The position numbers and the translations under genes are program-made. Source: Leeuwenhoekiella polynyae (GTDB lineage Bacteria > Bacteroidota > Bacteroidia > Flavobacteriales > Flavobacteriaceae). From it: DNA of 64,000 nucleotides. Below the pieces are notes generated by a model that saw only the letters and a program-made list of their open reading frames with translations, was not told the origin of the DNA and made no database searches. The DNA lies in NCBI RefSeq assembly GCF_042683665.1, contig NZ_JBHUOO010000004.1, one strand, 5' to 3'. Of this stretch, positions 8,960 through 17,628 are shown one piece after another. Positions within the stretch are counted from its first letter, which is position 1, and each line of letters begins with the position of its first letter.

Positions 8960-9880
8960 ATGAAAAACACAATGCCTCACCATTTCAAAACAATTTGCGA
9001 GTACCATCAATTTCGAGGTTTACCTAAACCAGAACATCCATTGATGAGTGTTATAAATTTAGATGAAATAAGGAATCTTCCAGCTGATGGGCTAAGCAGT
9101 TGGATATTTGACTTTTATTCTATTGCTTTAAAAAGAAATATTGATTCTACGGTAAAATACAAGTATGGTCAACAAACCTATGATTTTGATGAAGGCATTG
9201 TATTTTTTATTGCTCCCAAACAGGTGTTTTCAGTCGAAACACAGGGAGATTATAAGCTTTCGGGGTGGATGCTGCTCATTCATCCCGATTTTTTATGGCA
9301 AAGTCCATTGAGAAAAACTATAAAACAACACGAATTCTTTAGTTATTCGGTCAATGAAGCGCTACATCTTTCAGATAAAGAAGAGACCACAATTATCAGT
9401 ATTTTCCAAAGTATAAAACAGGAGTATATTTCTAATATTGATAAGTTTAGCCAACCCCTCATCATTTCACAAATAGAAGTGTTACTCAACTATTCAGACA
9501 GATTTTATCATCGTCAATTTATAACCAGAAAAATACACAACCATACCATATTAAATCGTCTGGAAGAAATACTTAAAGAATATTTCGATCAGGACAGTTT
9601 GGTAGAAAGTGGATTGCCTACAGTTCAAAATATTGCTAAGGAACTAAATGTATCACCTAACTATTTAAGTGGTTTATTGAAAACCTTAACGGGGCAAAGC
9701 ACACAACAACATATCCACGAAAAATTGATTGAGAAAGCAAAAGAAAAGTTATCAACTACCAATTTGTCAGTAAGTGAAATTGCTTATACATTGGGCTTTG
9801 AACATTCACAGTCGTTTAGTAAGTTTTTTAGAAGGAAAACAGAAAGGTCACCTATAGAGTTTCGCCATTCTTTTAACTGA
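8960..9880 (+). CDS. AraC-family regulator, paralogue 1
   Basis: This regulator has 306 aa. The N-terminal sensor half carries the family pattern YGQQTYDFDEGIVFFIAPKQ, followed by SGWMLLIHPDFLWQSPL, FFSYSVNEALHLS and an NYSDRFYHRQFITRK linker. The C-terminal AraC helix-turn-helix (about residues 205-306) contains VQNIAKELNVSPNYLSGLLK and VSEIAYTLGFEHSQSFSKFF. These patterns are shared with the regulators at 11296, 34066, 39320 and 58717 and the fragment at 7438. It probably controls the adjacent NmrA-like gene, with which it is likely co-transcribed. The ligand is unknown. Its last 34 bases start the 255-bp direct repeat. Confidence 0.92.
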   Translation: MKNTMPHHFKTICEYHQFRGLPKPEHPLMSVINLDEIRNLPADGLSSWIFDFYSIALKRNIDSTVKYKYGQQTYDFDEGIVFFIAPKQVFSVETQGDYKLSGWMLLIHPDFLWQSPLRKTIKQHEFFSYSVNEALHLSDKEETTIISIFQSIKQEYISNIDKFSQPLIISQIEVLLNYSDRFYHRQFITRKIHNHTILNRLEEILKEYFDQDSLVESGLPTVQNIAKELNVSPNYLSGLLKTLTGQSTQQHIHEKLIEKAKEKLSTTNLSVSEIAYTLGFEHSQSFSKFFRRKTERSPIEFRHSFN

Positions 9881-10101
9881 TATTGCAAATTGACTAAAAG
9901 GCATAGTTGTTAACGGTTATAGCAGACACTTAACCCGACATCCCAACCCCGATTTGGTTACAAACAACCTTGATATGGAAACATTTCCGTTTTAAAGGAA
10001 CACGAATTTTGCATTCTAAAACTTAAAATAAGAAAATGCAAAAAGTAAAATTCAAAAACAGAAATTGGGACACAGTTGCCCATCTTCATTTGCCCGACAA
10101 T
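9847..10101 (+). repeat. 255-bp direct repeat, copy 1
   Basis: This stretch runs from the last codons of the AraC gene through the intergenic region into the first 22 codons of the hydrolase gene. It is repeated at 12174-12428. The two copies keep a constant offset of 2327 bases with no net insertion or deletion, and I count only about four differences. The high identity points to a recent duplication or conversion. Confidence 0.92.
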
Positions 10102-10950
10102 TTTGATGAATCACAAAAGTATCCAGCTATTGTCTGCGTTCATCCTGGGAGTAGTGTGAAAGAACAAACCGCTGGTTTATATGCCGGAAAATTTGCCTCG
10201 AAAGGATTTATTGCAGTGGCTTATGATGCCTCTTTCCAGGGCGAAAGTGGCGGAGAACCAAGATATTTGGAAGACCCTGCAACCCGTGTAGAGGACATAC
10301 GCTATGCAGTAGATTATCTTATCACGTTAAATTTTGTAGATAAAGAGCATATCGGCTTGCTGGGCATTTGTGCAGGTGGTGGTTACGCAGCAAATGCTGC
10401 AATGACAGAAAAGCGAATAAAAGCAGTTGGAACAGTTGTAGGCACCAATACGGGTAGAGCATTTAGAGAAATAAACTTTATAGAAACATTAAAAGCTGTT
10501 TCTTCACAAAGAACTGCTGAAGCAAAAGGAGCAGAGCCAATGATTACCAATTGGACACCTAATTCTGCTGAAGAAGCAAAACAGGCAGGCATAAAGGAAA
10601 AGGATATGTTGGAGGCCATTGATTATTACAGAACCCCAAGAGGCGAATACCCGACTGCGAACAATAAATTGCTTTTTACAAGTATGGCGAACTTAATAAA
10701 GTTTGATGCTTTTCATCTTGCCGATGTTTTATTGAAACAACCATTATTGGTTATTGTTGGCGACAAAGTGGGTGCATTCGGCTCTTACAGAGATGGTTTT
10801 GAATTATACAATAAAGCAGCTTCCAAAAGCAAGCAAATCCATATCGTAAAAGGGGCGAGCCATTATGATTTATACGACAAACCCGAAGCAACAGCCGAAG
10901 CATTGGATAAATTAGTACCCTTCTTTCAGGAAAATCTTTTACAGGCATAA
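10036..10950 (+). CDS. Alpha/beta hydrolase (dienelactone hydrolase-like)
   Basis: This hydrolase has 304 aa. It shows the oxyanion-region motif CVHPGSS near residue 35, and a nucleophile elbow GICAGGGYAA near residue 116 with cysteine in the nucleophile position, as in dienelactone hydrolases. The C-terminal catalytic-type histidine lies in KGASHYDLYD. Proteins of this type are often annotated as YcjY-like hydrolases of unknown substrate. It overlaps the next gene by one base (TAATG), indicating translational coupling. A 22-codon truncated copy of its start lies at 12363. Confidence 0.87.
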   Translation: MQKVKFKNRNWDTVAHLHLPDNFDESQKYPAIVCVHPGSSVKEQTAGLYAGKFASKGFIAVAYDASFQGESGGEPRYLEDPATRVEDIRYAVDYLITLNFVDKEHIGLLGICAGGGYAANAAMTEKRIKAVGTVVGTNTGRAFREINFIETLKAVSSQRTAEAKGAEPMITNWTPNSAEEAKQAGIKEKDMLEAIDYYRTPRGEYPTANNKLLFTSMANLIKFDAFHLADVLLKQPLLVIVGDKVGAFGSYRDGFELYNKAASKSKQIHIVKGASHYDLYDKPEATAEALDKLVPFFQENLLQA

Positions 10951-11309
10951 TGAATATGCCGATTAAAATAATTGGGGTAGTTATGATCTTGGCTGGTTGT
11001 GTGCTAACATACAAACCAAACATAATCAGCAAAATTCCTTTGCCGGAAAATGCCTATCAGATGATTGAAATTCGGGTTAAATGGGGTTTTCTAACTGGTT
11101 TGGGGATATTGTTAATTTTTTACAATCAATGGAGTAATTGGAAACTATTGGCGTGTGCAGTATTGTTTTTTTTAATTTTGGGAATTGTTATAGCCCGTTT
11201 ATTCGGATTTGTTTTACACGGCTTCTTTTCAAAACAATTACTTTGGCTAACTATAGAAATTGTCGCCTTACTCATTTTTGGAATTTTATATAGATATGCA
11301 AACAATTAA
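10950..11309 (+). CDS. Small four-helix membrane protein (DUF4345-like)
   Basis: This protein has 119 aa and about four hydrophobic segments (residues 4-20, 46-62, 68-90 and 96-114). A charged segment (EIRVKWGFLTGLGILL) between the first two helices resembles DUF4345-type proteins. It is translationally coupled to the hydrolase before it and overlaps the start of the AraC gene after it by 14 bases. The three genes therefore form a tight operon. Function is not known; a membrane partner or small-molecule carrier for the hydrolase is conceivable. Confidence 0.7.
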   Translation: MNMPIKIIGVVMILAGCVLTYKPNIISKIPLPENAYQMIEIRVKWGFLTGLGILLIFYNQWSNWKLLACAVLFFLILGIVIARLFGFVLHGFFSKQLLWLTIEIVALLIFGILYRYANN

Positions 11310-12207
11310 CTCTTTATCTGAATTTCATCGTTTACTATCCCTTCCACCGCCTTTACATCCGTTGGTAAGTGTGGTTTTGGTTTCAGAGATACATGCTGTA
11401 GACGCTGATTTCTGGCAACATTTTACTACTGATTTTTATACTATATCGTTAAAAAATAATATCCAATCCAAAATAAAATACGGGCAACAATATTATGATT
11501 TTGACAAAGGGACAATGACGTTTATTGCACCCAAACAAGTTCAATCGGTCGAAGTTGGTGAATCGAACGCTTTTAATGAAACGATTGGGACAGGATATGT
11601 ATTGATTTTTCATCCTGATTTTTTGAATAAACACCCATTACAAAGCACAATAAAAAATTATGGCTATTTTTCATACTCCCTAAATGAAGCCTTGCACCTT
11701 TCGCATCAGGAAGAGCAAAATATTATTGAGATTTATCAAAAAATAGAAAAGGAATATCAACATATTGACAAACACACCCAAGATATTATTCTTTCGCAAA
11801 TTGATTTGCTTTTGAACTATTGCAATCGTTTTTACGAACGTCAATTCATTACCCGAAAAACCCTAAACAATGATTTGCTTTCTAAGATGGAGCAATTGCT
11901 AAAAGATTATTTTGATACCGCAGAAACACTTAAAAGGGGAGTGCCAACAGTTGAATACTTAGCCAATCAACTCAATTATTCCGCAAATTATTTAAGTGAT
12001 ATGTTGCGTTTCCTGACAGGGCAAAGCGCCCAACAACACATTCATGAAAAACTCATTGAAAATGCAAAAGAAAAACTTTTAACGACAAATTTGTCCGTTA
12101 GTGAAATTGCCTATGAATTAGGTTTTGAACAACCACAATCATTCAACCGACTTTTTAAAAAGAAAACCGAAATGTCACCTATAGAGTTTCGCCATTCTTT
12201 TAACTGA
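11296..12207 (+). CDS. AraC-family regulator, paralogue 2
   Basis: This is a 303-aa member of the same AraC family as 8960. The ATG at 11296 is preferred over an earlier TTG-type start at 11260. It gives the family N-terminus (MQTINSLSEFHRLLSLPPPL), whereas the earlier start adds twelve residues with no counterpart. The sensor half has YGQQYYDFDKGTMTFIAPKQ and FHPDFLNKHPL. The C-terminal half has VEYLANQLNYSANYLSDML and VSEIAYELGFEQPQSFNRLF. It overlaps the membrane protein gene by 14 bases and probably regulates this hydrolase/membrane protein operon. Confidence 0.92.
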   Translation: MQTINSLSEFHRLLSLPPPLHPLVSVVLVSEIHAVDADFWQHFTTDFYTISLKNNIQSKIKYGQQYYDFDKGTMTFIAPKQVQSVEVGESNAFNETIGTGYVLIFHPDFLNKHPLQSTIKNYGYFSYSLNEALHLSHQEEQNIIEIYQKIEKEYQHIDKHTQDIILSQIDLLLNYCNRFYERQFITRKTLNNDLLSKMEQLLKDYFDTAETLKRGVPTVEYLANQLNYSANYLSDMLRFLTGQSAQQHIHEKLIENAKEKLLTTNLSVSEIAYELGFEQPQSFNRLFKKKTEMSPIEFRHSFN

Positions 12208-12428
12208 TATTGCAAATTGACTAAAAGGCATAGTTGCTAACGGTTATAGCAGACACTTAACCCGACCTCCCAACCCCGATTTGGTTACAAACAACCTTGA
12301 TATGGAAACATTTCAGTTTTAAAGGAACACGAATTTTGCATTCTAAAACTTAAAATAAGAAAATGCGAAAAGTAAAATTCAAAAACAGAAATTGGGACAC
12401 AGTTGCCCATCTTCATTTGCCCGACAAT
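12174..12428 (+). repeat. 255-bp direct repeat, copy 2
   Basis: This is the second copy of the repeat at 9847-10101, again beginning inside the 3' end of an AraC gene. It stops abruptly after CCCGACAAT inside the hydrolase start, where unrelated sequence begins. The 308 bases from 12429 to 12736 hold nothing I recognise. Confidence 0.92.
12363..12428 (+). pseudogene. Hydrolase start fragment (22 codons)
   Basis: This contains the first 22 codons of the 10036 hydrolase (MRKVKFKNRNWDTVAHLHLP), cut off after PDN and then running into unrelated sequence. It shows that the array once contained, or briefly gained, another AraC-hydrolase unit here. The second codon is CGA instead of CAA. Confidence 0.88.
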
Positions 12429-12736
12429 GCAGTCGTTTTTGTATGTGTGCTAATAATATACAATAAATGCGGTTCCGTCAGGGAATAATTACTGCTCAAT
12501 ACCGTCTTTTCGAGCAAGCCCATACTACAAACATAATTACGGTTAAACCCTAATTTTATCATTGATCTCTTTTTCCTTTCTCTCGATATTACTTACCATA
12601 ATCAAGTTGATGTTATAAGTTTGCCATAAGCAAGTAATATACTTAAGTTTTTTCATAATGAAATTAATAGGTACCTTTTTATAAGGAATATTAAGCTTTG
12701 AATATATGAATCTGTTTTCAACTAACTATTTTTACG

Positions 12737-13198
12737 ATGTCAACTTATAAAATTCAGTATCTACCTCCAGATCTATCTTTCAATGCATTACAATTTCTGG
12801 AAAGTATTTTTTATAAGGAACAAAACATTCCCAAAAAGCTAATTCCCTTAAACGGCAAAGAGCAACTATGGTGGTGTATAATTGATAATAACAAAGTTGT
12901 AGGTACGGTAGCAGCTTGGAAAGAAAATGAAGAGTGGCATTGGGGACGTTTGGCACTCCATCCTGAATTAAGAGGCTTAGGGGTGGGTAAGAGACTAGTG
13001 AACACTTCTTTAACGGAACTTTTCCAAATGAATATAAATAGAATAAAAGTTGATGCTAGAGATATTACCGTGGGTATGATCTTAAAAATGGGCGGTAAAG
13101 TCGAAGGATCAAAAACCAGGTTTTTTGGATATCCAATTACTCCGATGGTTATTGAGAAACATAACTGGAAACCTGATAATGAGATAAATGAGGATTAA
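12737..13198 (+). CDS. GNAT-family N-acetyltransferase
   Basis: This protein has 153 aa and transfers an acetyl group from acetyl-CoA to an unknown acceptor. The acetyl-CoA-binding motif A is seen as LALHPELRGLGVGKRLV (about residues 74-90), with the RGLGVG pyrophosphate loop. A preceding VVGTVAAWKENEEWHWGRL strand pair completes the core. The ATG at 12737 is the only reasonable start. It stands alone, flanked on both sides by repeat-rich, gene-free DNA. Confidence 0.85.
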   Translation: MSTYKIQYLPPDLSFNALQFLESIFYKEQNIPKKLIPLNGKEQLWWCIIDNNKVVGTVAAWKENEEWHWGRLALHPELRGLGVGKRLVNTSLTELFQMNINRIKVDARDITVGMILKMGGKVEGSKTRFFGYPITPMVIEKHNWKPDNEINED

Positions 13199-13681
13199 TT
13201 ATTTTCCCGGTGCTGATTCCACAACTCTAAAATAAGTAGTTTTGTAGAAGAGTTTAGAAATGCAGGACTCTTTGAAATAAAAGAAGTAATCGAAAATTAT
13301 CCATAATTTAATAACATAAAATGCTAACGCTAATCATGTGGAGAGATCCGCTCCCTGTAAGCCGGTTTGGTAATGTGCTAAATAGAAAGTTTTTAGATTT
13401 TTGCTATCTTTAGAAATTCGGAAGAGTAAATGCGTATAAATCGTCATTGCTCATAGCATAGACCGATTAAAATTTAACTTTCGATATTCACCCAACACAT
13501 TCCCTTAAAATGCTTCATTTCAGGTAAAGAGCTTTCTCGAAAAGTTTTGCCACAATTCCCAATTTCTCCTTTTCATTCAGTTAATCTTTCCCAGAAGAGG
13601 TTAATTTCTTTAAAAGTTTAAATAGAATAATATATTTGAATTTTTCAAAATTCTTTATAATAAAGCTAATTTCGCGTTTGC

Positions 13682-13710
13682 CCCGCTCCCGCCAGTCTGT
13701 GACTGGTGGC
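13682..13710. repeat. 29-bp hairpin repeat, copy 1
   Basis: The sequence CCCGCTCCCGCCAGTC is followed by a short loop and GACTGGTGGC, forming the stem GCCAGTC/GACTGG. An identical copy lies at 35080-35108, where it interrupts an HNH-gene remnant. It therefore behaves as a small mobile palindromic unit. Confidence 0.75.
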
Positions 13711-13811
13711 TCACTAGTGTAAGTCTCATTTAAAAAGGAAAATAGCATTAAGCCAGTAGAGATTGCTTCGAGTCTCGTTCGGGTCTCCTTCGAGAGCGCT
13801 TCGGTAAAAGG

Positions 13812-13833
13812 GGGTGTTTCTCGAAAAACACCC
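13812..13833. terminator. Hairpin GGGTGTTT/AAACACCC
   Basis: There is an 8-bp perfect stem with a 6-base loop. It is not followed by a T run on either strand, so it may be a repeat-element stem rather than a true intrinsic terminator. Confidence 0.4.
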
Positions 13834-13980
13834 GAAGAAAACTGGAATTACAATCGAATAGAAGGATGTTTTTAAGGGGATTTATCCTCTTTTTTTAGTT
13901 TAAATCAGGGGATTCAGGATTCTGTAAATAACTTCCAAGACAAAGGTCTATTTTTAAAAATACAACGTTAAAGTGTTGAT

Positions 13981-14037
13981 ATCCCGTAAAATTTAAGGGG
14001 ATATGTATATATTTAGTGTTGATATAACAAGTTAGGC
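13981..14037 (+). repeat. Right arm of the bipartite repeat with a GTTAGGC box
   Basis: The stretch AAATTTAAGGGGATATGTA followed by TTTAGTGTTGATATAACAAGTT matches the right arms at 4548, 48338, 52795 and 59850. It ends in GTTAGGC at 14031-14037, the canonical consensus of an integron core/R' box (GTTRRRY). The next gene begins 8 bp later. Confidence 0.55.
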
Positions 14038-14045
14038 ATAATTAA

Positions 14046-14873
14046 ATGAAACGCGAAGAACTAAAGAAATATTTGGATAAAGGAACCGACATTGTTGGCG
14101 GTGGAATTGGTGGTGCTTTAGGACTAATTGGAGGTCCATTAGGAGCTATTGCAGGCGGAGCTCTTGGAGTAGCACTAACACACGGAATAAAAGAAATTGT
14201 AAACCGCCAATTATCCAATCGACAAGAAATTCGTGTTTCAGCTTCAACAGTTTATATATTAAGTGGAGTAACAGAAAAACTTGAAAACGGAGAGCAAATA
14301 AGACAAGATAATTTCTTCGATAATCAAAATGGACGAAGTAGCGCAGAAGAATTATTTGAAGGAATAATACTGAAATGTAAAGACCAATATCAAGAAAAGA
14401 AAATTCACTTTCTATCGAAAATCTATGAAAAAACCATTTTTGACCAAAATATATCTTACGAAACAGCAAACCAAATACTGAATATATCGGAAAGTTTCAC
14501 ATATAGAAAAATCTGTATTGTAGCCTTTTATGGAAGAATAGATAATTTTGACAGAACGTTAATCCTCAAAGAACCATATATTTGGTATGAAAATGCAACG
14601 TATTCATTGGACACAGAAATTCTTAAACAAGATATTTTTGAACTAATGAATTTAGGAATCTTGGACAATAATAACACAATGACAAGTACAAGAAATGGTA
14701 TCGTTCCAAATAATTTCAAATTAACTGAAATCGGAGATATACTATTTTTATTAATGGATTTGAACGAAGTTATTGTGGAAGATATAAATCCTATTTACGA
14801 ACTTTTAAAATACAAAGACGAATATGGAGTAAGTCAAAATGGCGGGAGAAATAGAGGAATTCCTGGACATTAA
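14046..14873 (+). CDS. Unknown protein with glycine-rich membrane segment
   Basis: I do not recognise this 275-aa protein. Residues about 14-45 form a strongly glycine-rich hydrophobic stretch (DIVGGGIGGALGLIGGPLGA and onward), like the glycine-zipper segments of membrane-inserting proteins. Residues about 100-170 look helical and charged (FEGIILKCKDQYQEKKIHFL). The last third is mixed. It sits alone between an attC-like GTTAGGC box and the next site at 14870, as cassette cargo would. A membrane-acting effector of a defence or toxin system is possible, but nothing in the sequence proves it. Confidence 0.65.
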   Translation: MKREELKKYLDKGTDIVGGGIGGALGLIGGPLGAIAGGALGVALTHGIKEIVNRQLSNRQEIRVSASTVYILSGVTEKLENGEQIRQDNFFDNQNGRSSAEELFEGIILKCKDQYQEKKIHFLSKIYEKTIFDQNISYETANQILNISESFTYRKICIVAFYGRIDNFDRTLILKEPYIWYENATYSLDTEILKQDIFELMNLGILDNNNTMTSTRNGIVPNNFKLTEIGDILFLLMDLNEVIVEDINPIYELLKYKDEYGVSQNGGRNRGIPGH

Positions 14874-15005
14874 CTAAGCCGTATATAATTTATTGCTAGT
14901 TCTTTCCTACTTACGAAAGTCCTCGCGGACTTTCTTGGTCGGTAATTGTTTACTAAATTAGTTGCTTAAACCACGCAACAAACCATATACAAAAACGTTA
15001 GCGGC
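14868..15005 (+). other. attC-like site between two unknown genes
   Basis: This short gap overlaps the stop of the 14046 gene and contains TAACTAAGCCGTATATAAT, an 8-bp hairpin GAAAGTCC/GGACTTTC with loop TCGC at 14915-14934, and then GTTGCTTAAACCACGCAACA. It finishes with AACCATATACAAAAACGTTA and the box GTTAGCGGC at 14997-15005. The layout (outer boxes around an imperfect fold, ending just before a start codon) is that of an integron attC site. The right half is shared with 4681-4731. Confidence 0.5.
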
Positions 15006-15006
15006 A

Positions 15007-16149
15007 ATGATGAAAAAACACCTGTACATATTATTAACACTTGTAATTTGCTCGCAATCACAGGCACAAAATTTTGAAAAACTGATTGAAAATTTTAGAT
15101 ATAACAGTTCTGGTTTGGGAATGAAACCTCAAGATAGCGTAACCGAAAGCTCATTGTACAAGTCAAAAGAATTTAATGTCTCTATAAGCGATAATCCTAT
15201 CGAAATTAAAATAGATACACTCGTTTTTGAAAATCCCTATTACACGGATGACTTTGATGATTGGGACGATAATTATATCAACTATCCGAAATCTCAATCT
15301 GTTATCTATGAAAGCAATCTTATTTCCTTGTTTGGAAATGGGAAATTTGTTTGCCATAGTATAGAAACATACGAAAGAAACAAAACACTCGAAAAAAAAT
15401 TGAACACCAAGAAGTTCAAATATCATTGGCTAATAGATGGTCAATTATATGCTTCTAACAAATCATTCATTTTCGGTGGACTGTTCGTTTGGTCAACTGG
15501 CAAATGGAAGAATACAAGAGCCGAGAAACCATTAAAGGAAATACCAATACTCTTTGCAGACAATAATTTTATTGTTTACCGAAAATGTAGTGGCGAATTT
15601 GGCGGAACAATTTACTTCTATGACAGGAAAAGTAAAGACACTTATTATACGGAATTAACTTGCTCGAACACAGTCACCAAAAAAAATGGACAATACCAGA
15701 TTTTGGCTCATTTAGGACATATGATGGGAACATCTGAAATCAAAGTCATTGCTGACCCAAGAAAATTAGATAAAGCGAATAGTAGTCAACTGAAAATAGA
15801 ACGAGGAAATCTCGGTTATAAAGGAATATCGGAAGAATTCAACAAAACCTTAGACCTTTTTGGAATTCAACTATTTTCAACTTTTGAAATAAATAATCGA
15901 ACATTATTCCTAACATATCTAAATGAGAGCACATTTTTAGCAGAAATTGATGGCAAGGAAATACAAATTGTAAATCCGTTATTCAACAATGATAAATACA
16001 CTCACGACCCAATAACAAAAACTTACGGAAAATACACGTTGATTAGTATGGATCACTATGGAACTGCATTAGACCGAGAAGTTTCTGTAATGATTATAAA
16101 AAACAATGAAGTAACATTAATAGATTGGAACGAAAATCACAGCCGCTAA
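15007..16149 (+). CDS. Unknown secreted protein
   Basis: I do not recognise this protein of 381 aa from the ATG at 15007. That start gives a clear signal peptide (MMKKHLYILLTLVICSQSQA) with cleavage after AQA or QAQ. An upstream TTG at 14962 would place the attC-like site inside the gene and is rejected. The mature part is rich in Asn, Lys and Tyr and has no obvious repeats or membrane segments. It is probably periplasmic. The gene is framed by GTTAGCGGC (2 bp before the ATG) and GCCGCTAAC (containing its own stop codon), a perfect 9-base inverted pair. Confidence 0.7.
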   Translation: MMKKHLYILLTLVICSQSQAQNFEKLIENFRYNSSGLGMKPQDSVTESSLYKSKEFNVSISDNPIEIKIDTLVFENPYYTDDFDDWDDNYINYPKSQSVIYESNLISLFGNGKFVCHSIETYERNKTLEKKLNTKKFKYHWLIDGQLYASNKSFIFGGLFVWSTGKWKNTRAEKPLKEIPILFADNNFIVYRKCSGEFGGTIYFYDRKSKDTYYTELTCSNTVTKKNGQYQILAHLGHMMGTSEIKVIADPRKLDKANSSQLKIERGNLGYKGISEEFNKTLDLFGIQLFSTFEINNRTLFLTYLNESTFLAEIDGKEIQIVNPLFNNDKYTHDPITKTYGKYTLISMDHYGTALDREVSVMIIKNNEVTLIDWNENHSR

Positions 16150-16324
16150 CAACGTATATAGATCATAGCTAATTAGTTAACTAAACGAAATTAAGGCATT
16201 TTTGATAAGTCGCCAAATTTTTAAATTTGACGATTTCCAATAGAAAAGATAAATAGTAAAATTTAAAAATCTGGCTTGTGCTCAACCGAAAATAATTTTC
16301 TAATTTGCACGCTACGAGCCATAT
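16142..16324 (+). other. attC-like left half-site, interrupted after CCATAT
   Basis: GCCGCTAAC at 16142-16150 is the exact reverse complement of GTTAGCGGC at 14997-15005 and overlaps the gene's stop codon. It is followed by AACGTATATAG and about 150 bases with A/T-rich self-complementary parts. The site then reads TTTGCACGCTACGAGCCATA, similar to ACCACGCAACAAACCATATA at the previous site. Instead of the expected AAAACGTTAG ending, a group II intron-like sequence begins at 16325. Confidence 0.5.
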
Positions 16325-16765
16325 GTGTGCCGAGAGTAACGACCGGCTGAAAGTCGTTACGCAACTGTTTATAAGATGGTGGAGCCGCCTGTGCTGAGCG
16401 CAGTCGAAGTGACCCACCAATGTTGTCCTACAGGGGAGAGCGTTAAACCACCATAAGGTGCTTTGGTGGCAGCGCCAAGGTATTGAGCGTTATGGAAAAG
16501 GCTATGCCGTGAGCTGGTCAGGTATGAATACTGGAGATGAATGCAAATGAACCTCTGATGAAGTGTCGAGAACGTGCAACCTTCTGTCAAAAGTGTTTGA
16601 AGTATGACAAACATTATAAGTCCAGCGGACACCTGTTTATTNGGATGCAAAGTGAAATGCACAATAGCGCAAACTAGAGGCAGAATAGCGAAGCTTGGTG
16701 TAGGGGCGGACTAACTCATAATCTCGAGAGTAAGTCTATAAGTATTATTTCGTTTTAACATAATT
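16325..16765 (+). ncRNA. Probable group II intron 5' fragment (no reverse transcriptase)
   Basis: The stretch starts with GTGTG, the conserved group II intron 5' end (GUGYG). It continues with intron-like structured sequence: AACGACCGGCTGAAAGTCGT, then GGGGAGAGCGTTAAACCACC, TTTGGTGGCAGCGCCAAGGT and GTGTCGAGAACGTGCAACC. These resemble domain I and the leader upstream of intron-encoded proteins in Bacteroidota. There is no reverse transcriptase frame and no recognisable domain V, so it is a truncated remnant. One base is unresolved (N at 16642). The assignment rests on resemblance only. Confidence 0.5.
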
Positions 16766-16773
16766 ATAATAGC

Positions 16774-17544
16774 TTATCCGTTAGGTAGATTTATATTAGT
16801 TAGTGATTCACAAAAGTCCATGAATCGATTCTGTAATTTGATATCAGCAGCAGCCAACAGATAGTTTTTTAGCCTTTTATGATATAAAAATTCACCAGAA
16901 ATTTCAACCTCTTTTTCATCGGAAGAAGATAACCACACTTGTGTTTCAGTCGCTTTTTCTAAATCATCGGTAGCATGCGAACCCCCCATTTTAGTGGCAC
17001 CCATCCTGGGGATACCACGTTGCAAAATACGTCAGGCCAACGTTTGGAAACTGCAAAAGCCAGTAAAATATTCTGCAGTTTGGTGTCGGAATATGCCTGT
17101 GTATCATTCCATTTCTTTTTTTCCACAATAAGTCCTCCAACTTTGTATCTCCTTGTTGATGCAAGCCTGAACTGGTATAGATTAACCGCTTGGGTTTATT
17201 AATCAAACACGTCAAAATATAAGGGGCAAGACTATTTATCTGAAATACATGCGGCAGTGCGTCTTCTGTTTCTTGGTAGGGTTCCTTAAAACCAACCCCT
17301 GCATTATGAATTACGCTATCCATTGTTCCCAGTTGGTTTACAGCTTCTGCTATTTCATAGGTATGGGCTATGCTTGACAGATCACCGGTGATAATAGCTT
17401 TTGCTCCGGGGAGTTTTGATGGACTATTTCCGCCTTGGTTTTATTTCTCGCGGGTAGTACCACCTGATGACCCTGTTCTATAAATTTTTCGGCAGCCATA
17501 AAACCCAGACCATCTGTTGCTCCCGTAATAAATATTTTTTTCAC
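16774..17544 (-). pseudogene. SDR-family dehydrogenase, frameshifted
   Basis: On the minus strand, from a GTG at 17542-17544, the sequence reads KKIFITGATDGLGFMAAEKF, the SDR TGxxxGxG cofactor motif. It continues as GHQVVLPARN, then after a frame change SVIHNAGVGFKEPYQETED and RLIYTSSGLHQQGD. After further changes it reads TKMGGSHATDDLEKATETQV and NRFMDFCESLT. At least three frame shifts are needed to join the pieces, so no functional enzyme is made. It lies next to the intact enoyl-CoA hydratase gene and reads the same way. Confidence 0.85.
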
Positions 17545-17628
17545 AGTTATTCCGAAGTATTTGTTTATTGCTGATGTTTAGGGATTCCGTAAACATTAAT
17601 AATTTATAATTGAGCATTCTAAATCATT

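Larger units (their letters stand above)
13199..13980. other. Gene-free, repeat-bearing stretch
   Basis: There is no credible gene here. A 21-codon tail-like frame (FVEEFRNAGLFEIKEVIENY, stop 13304-13306) may be the last trace of a lost gene. The short hairpin repeats at 13682 and 13812 lie in the second half. The composition changes around 13680 from AT-rich to a mixed, G+C-richer tract, suggesting a mosaic of insertions. Confidence 0.5.

Noticed and set aside
16642..16642. Undetermined base N
   Set aside because: A single sequencing or assembly ambiguity in a non-coding remnant; not biologically meaningful by itself.
16369..16662. Minus-strand open frame of 97 codons
   Set aside because: It lies within the intron-like structured sequence, contains the ambiguous base at 16642 and has no protein-like features.
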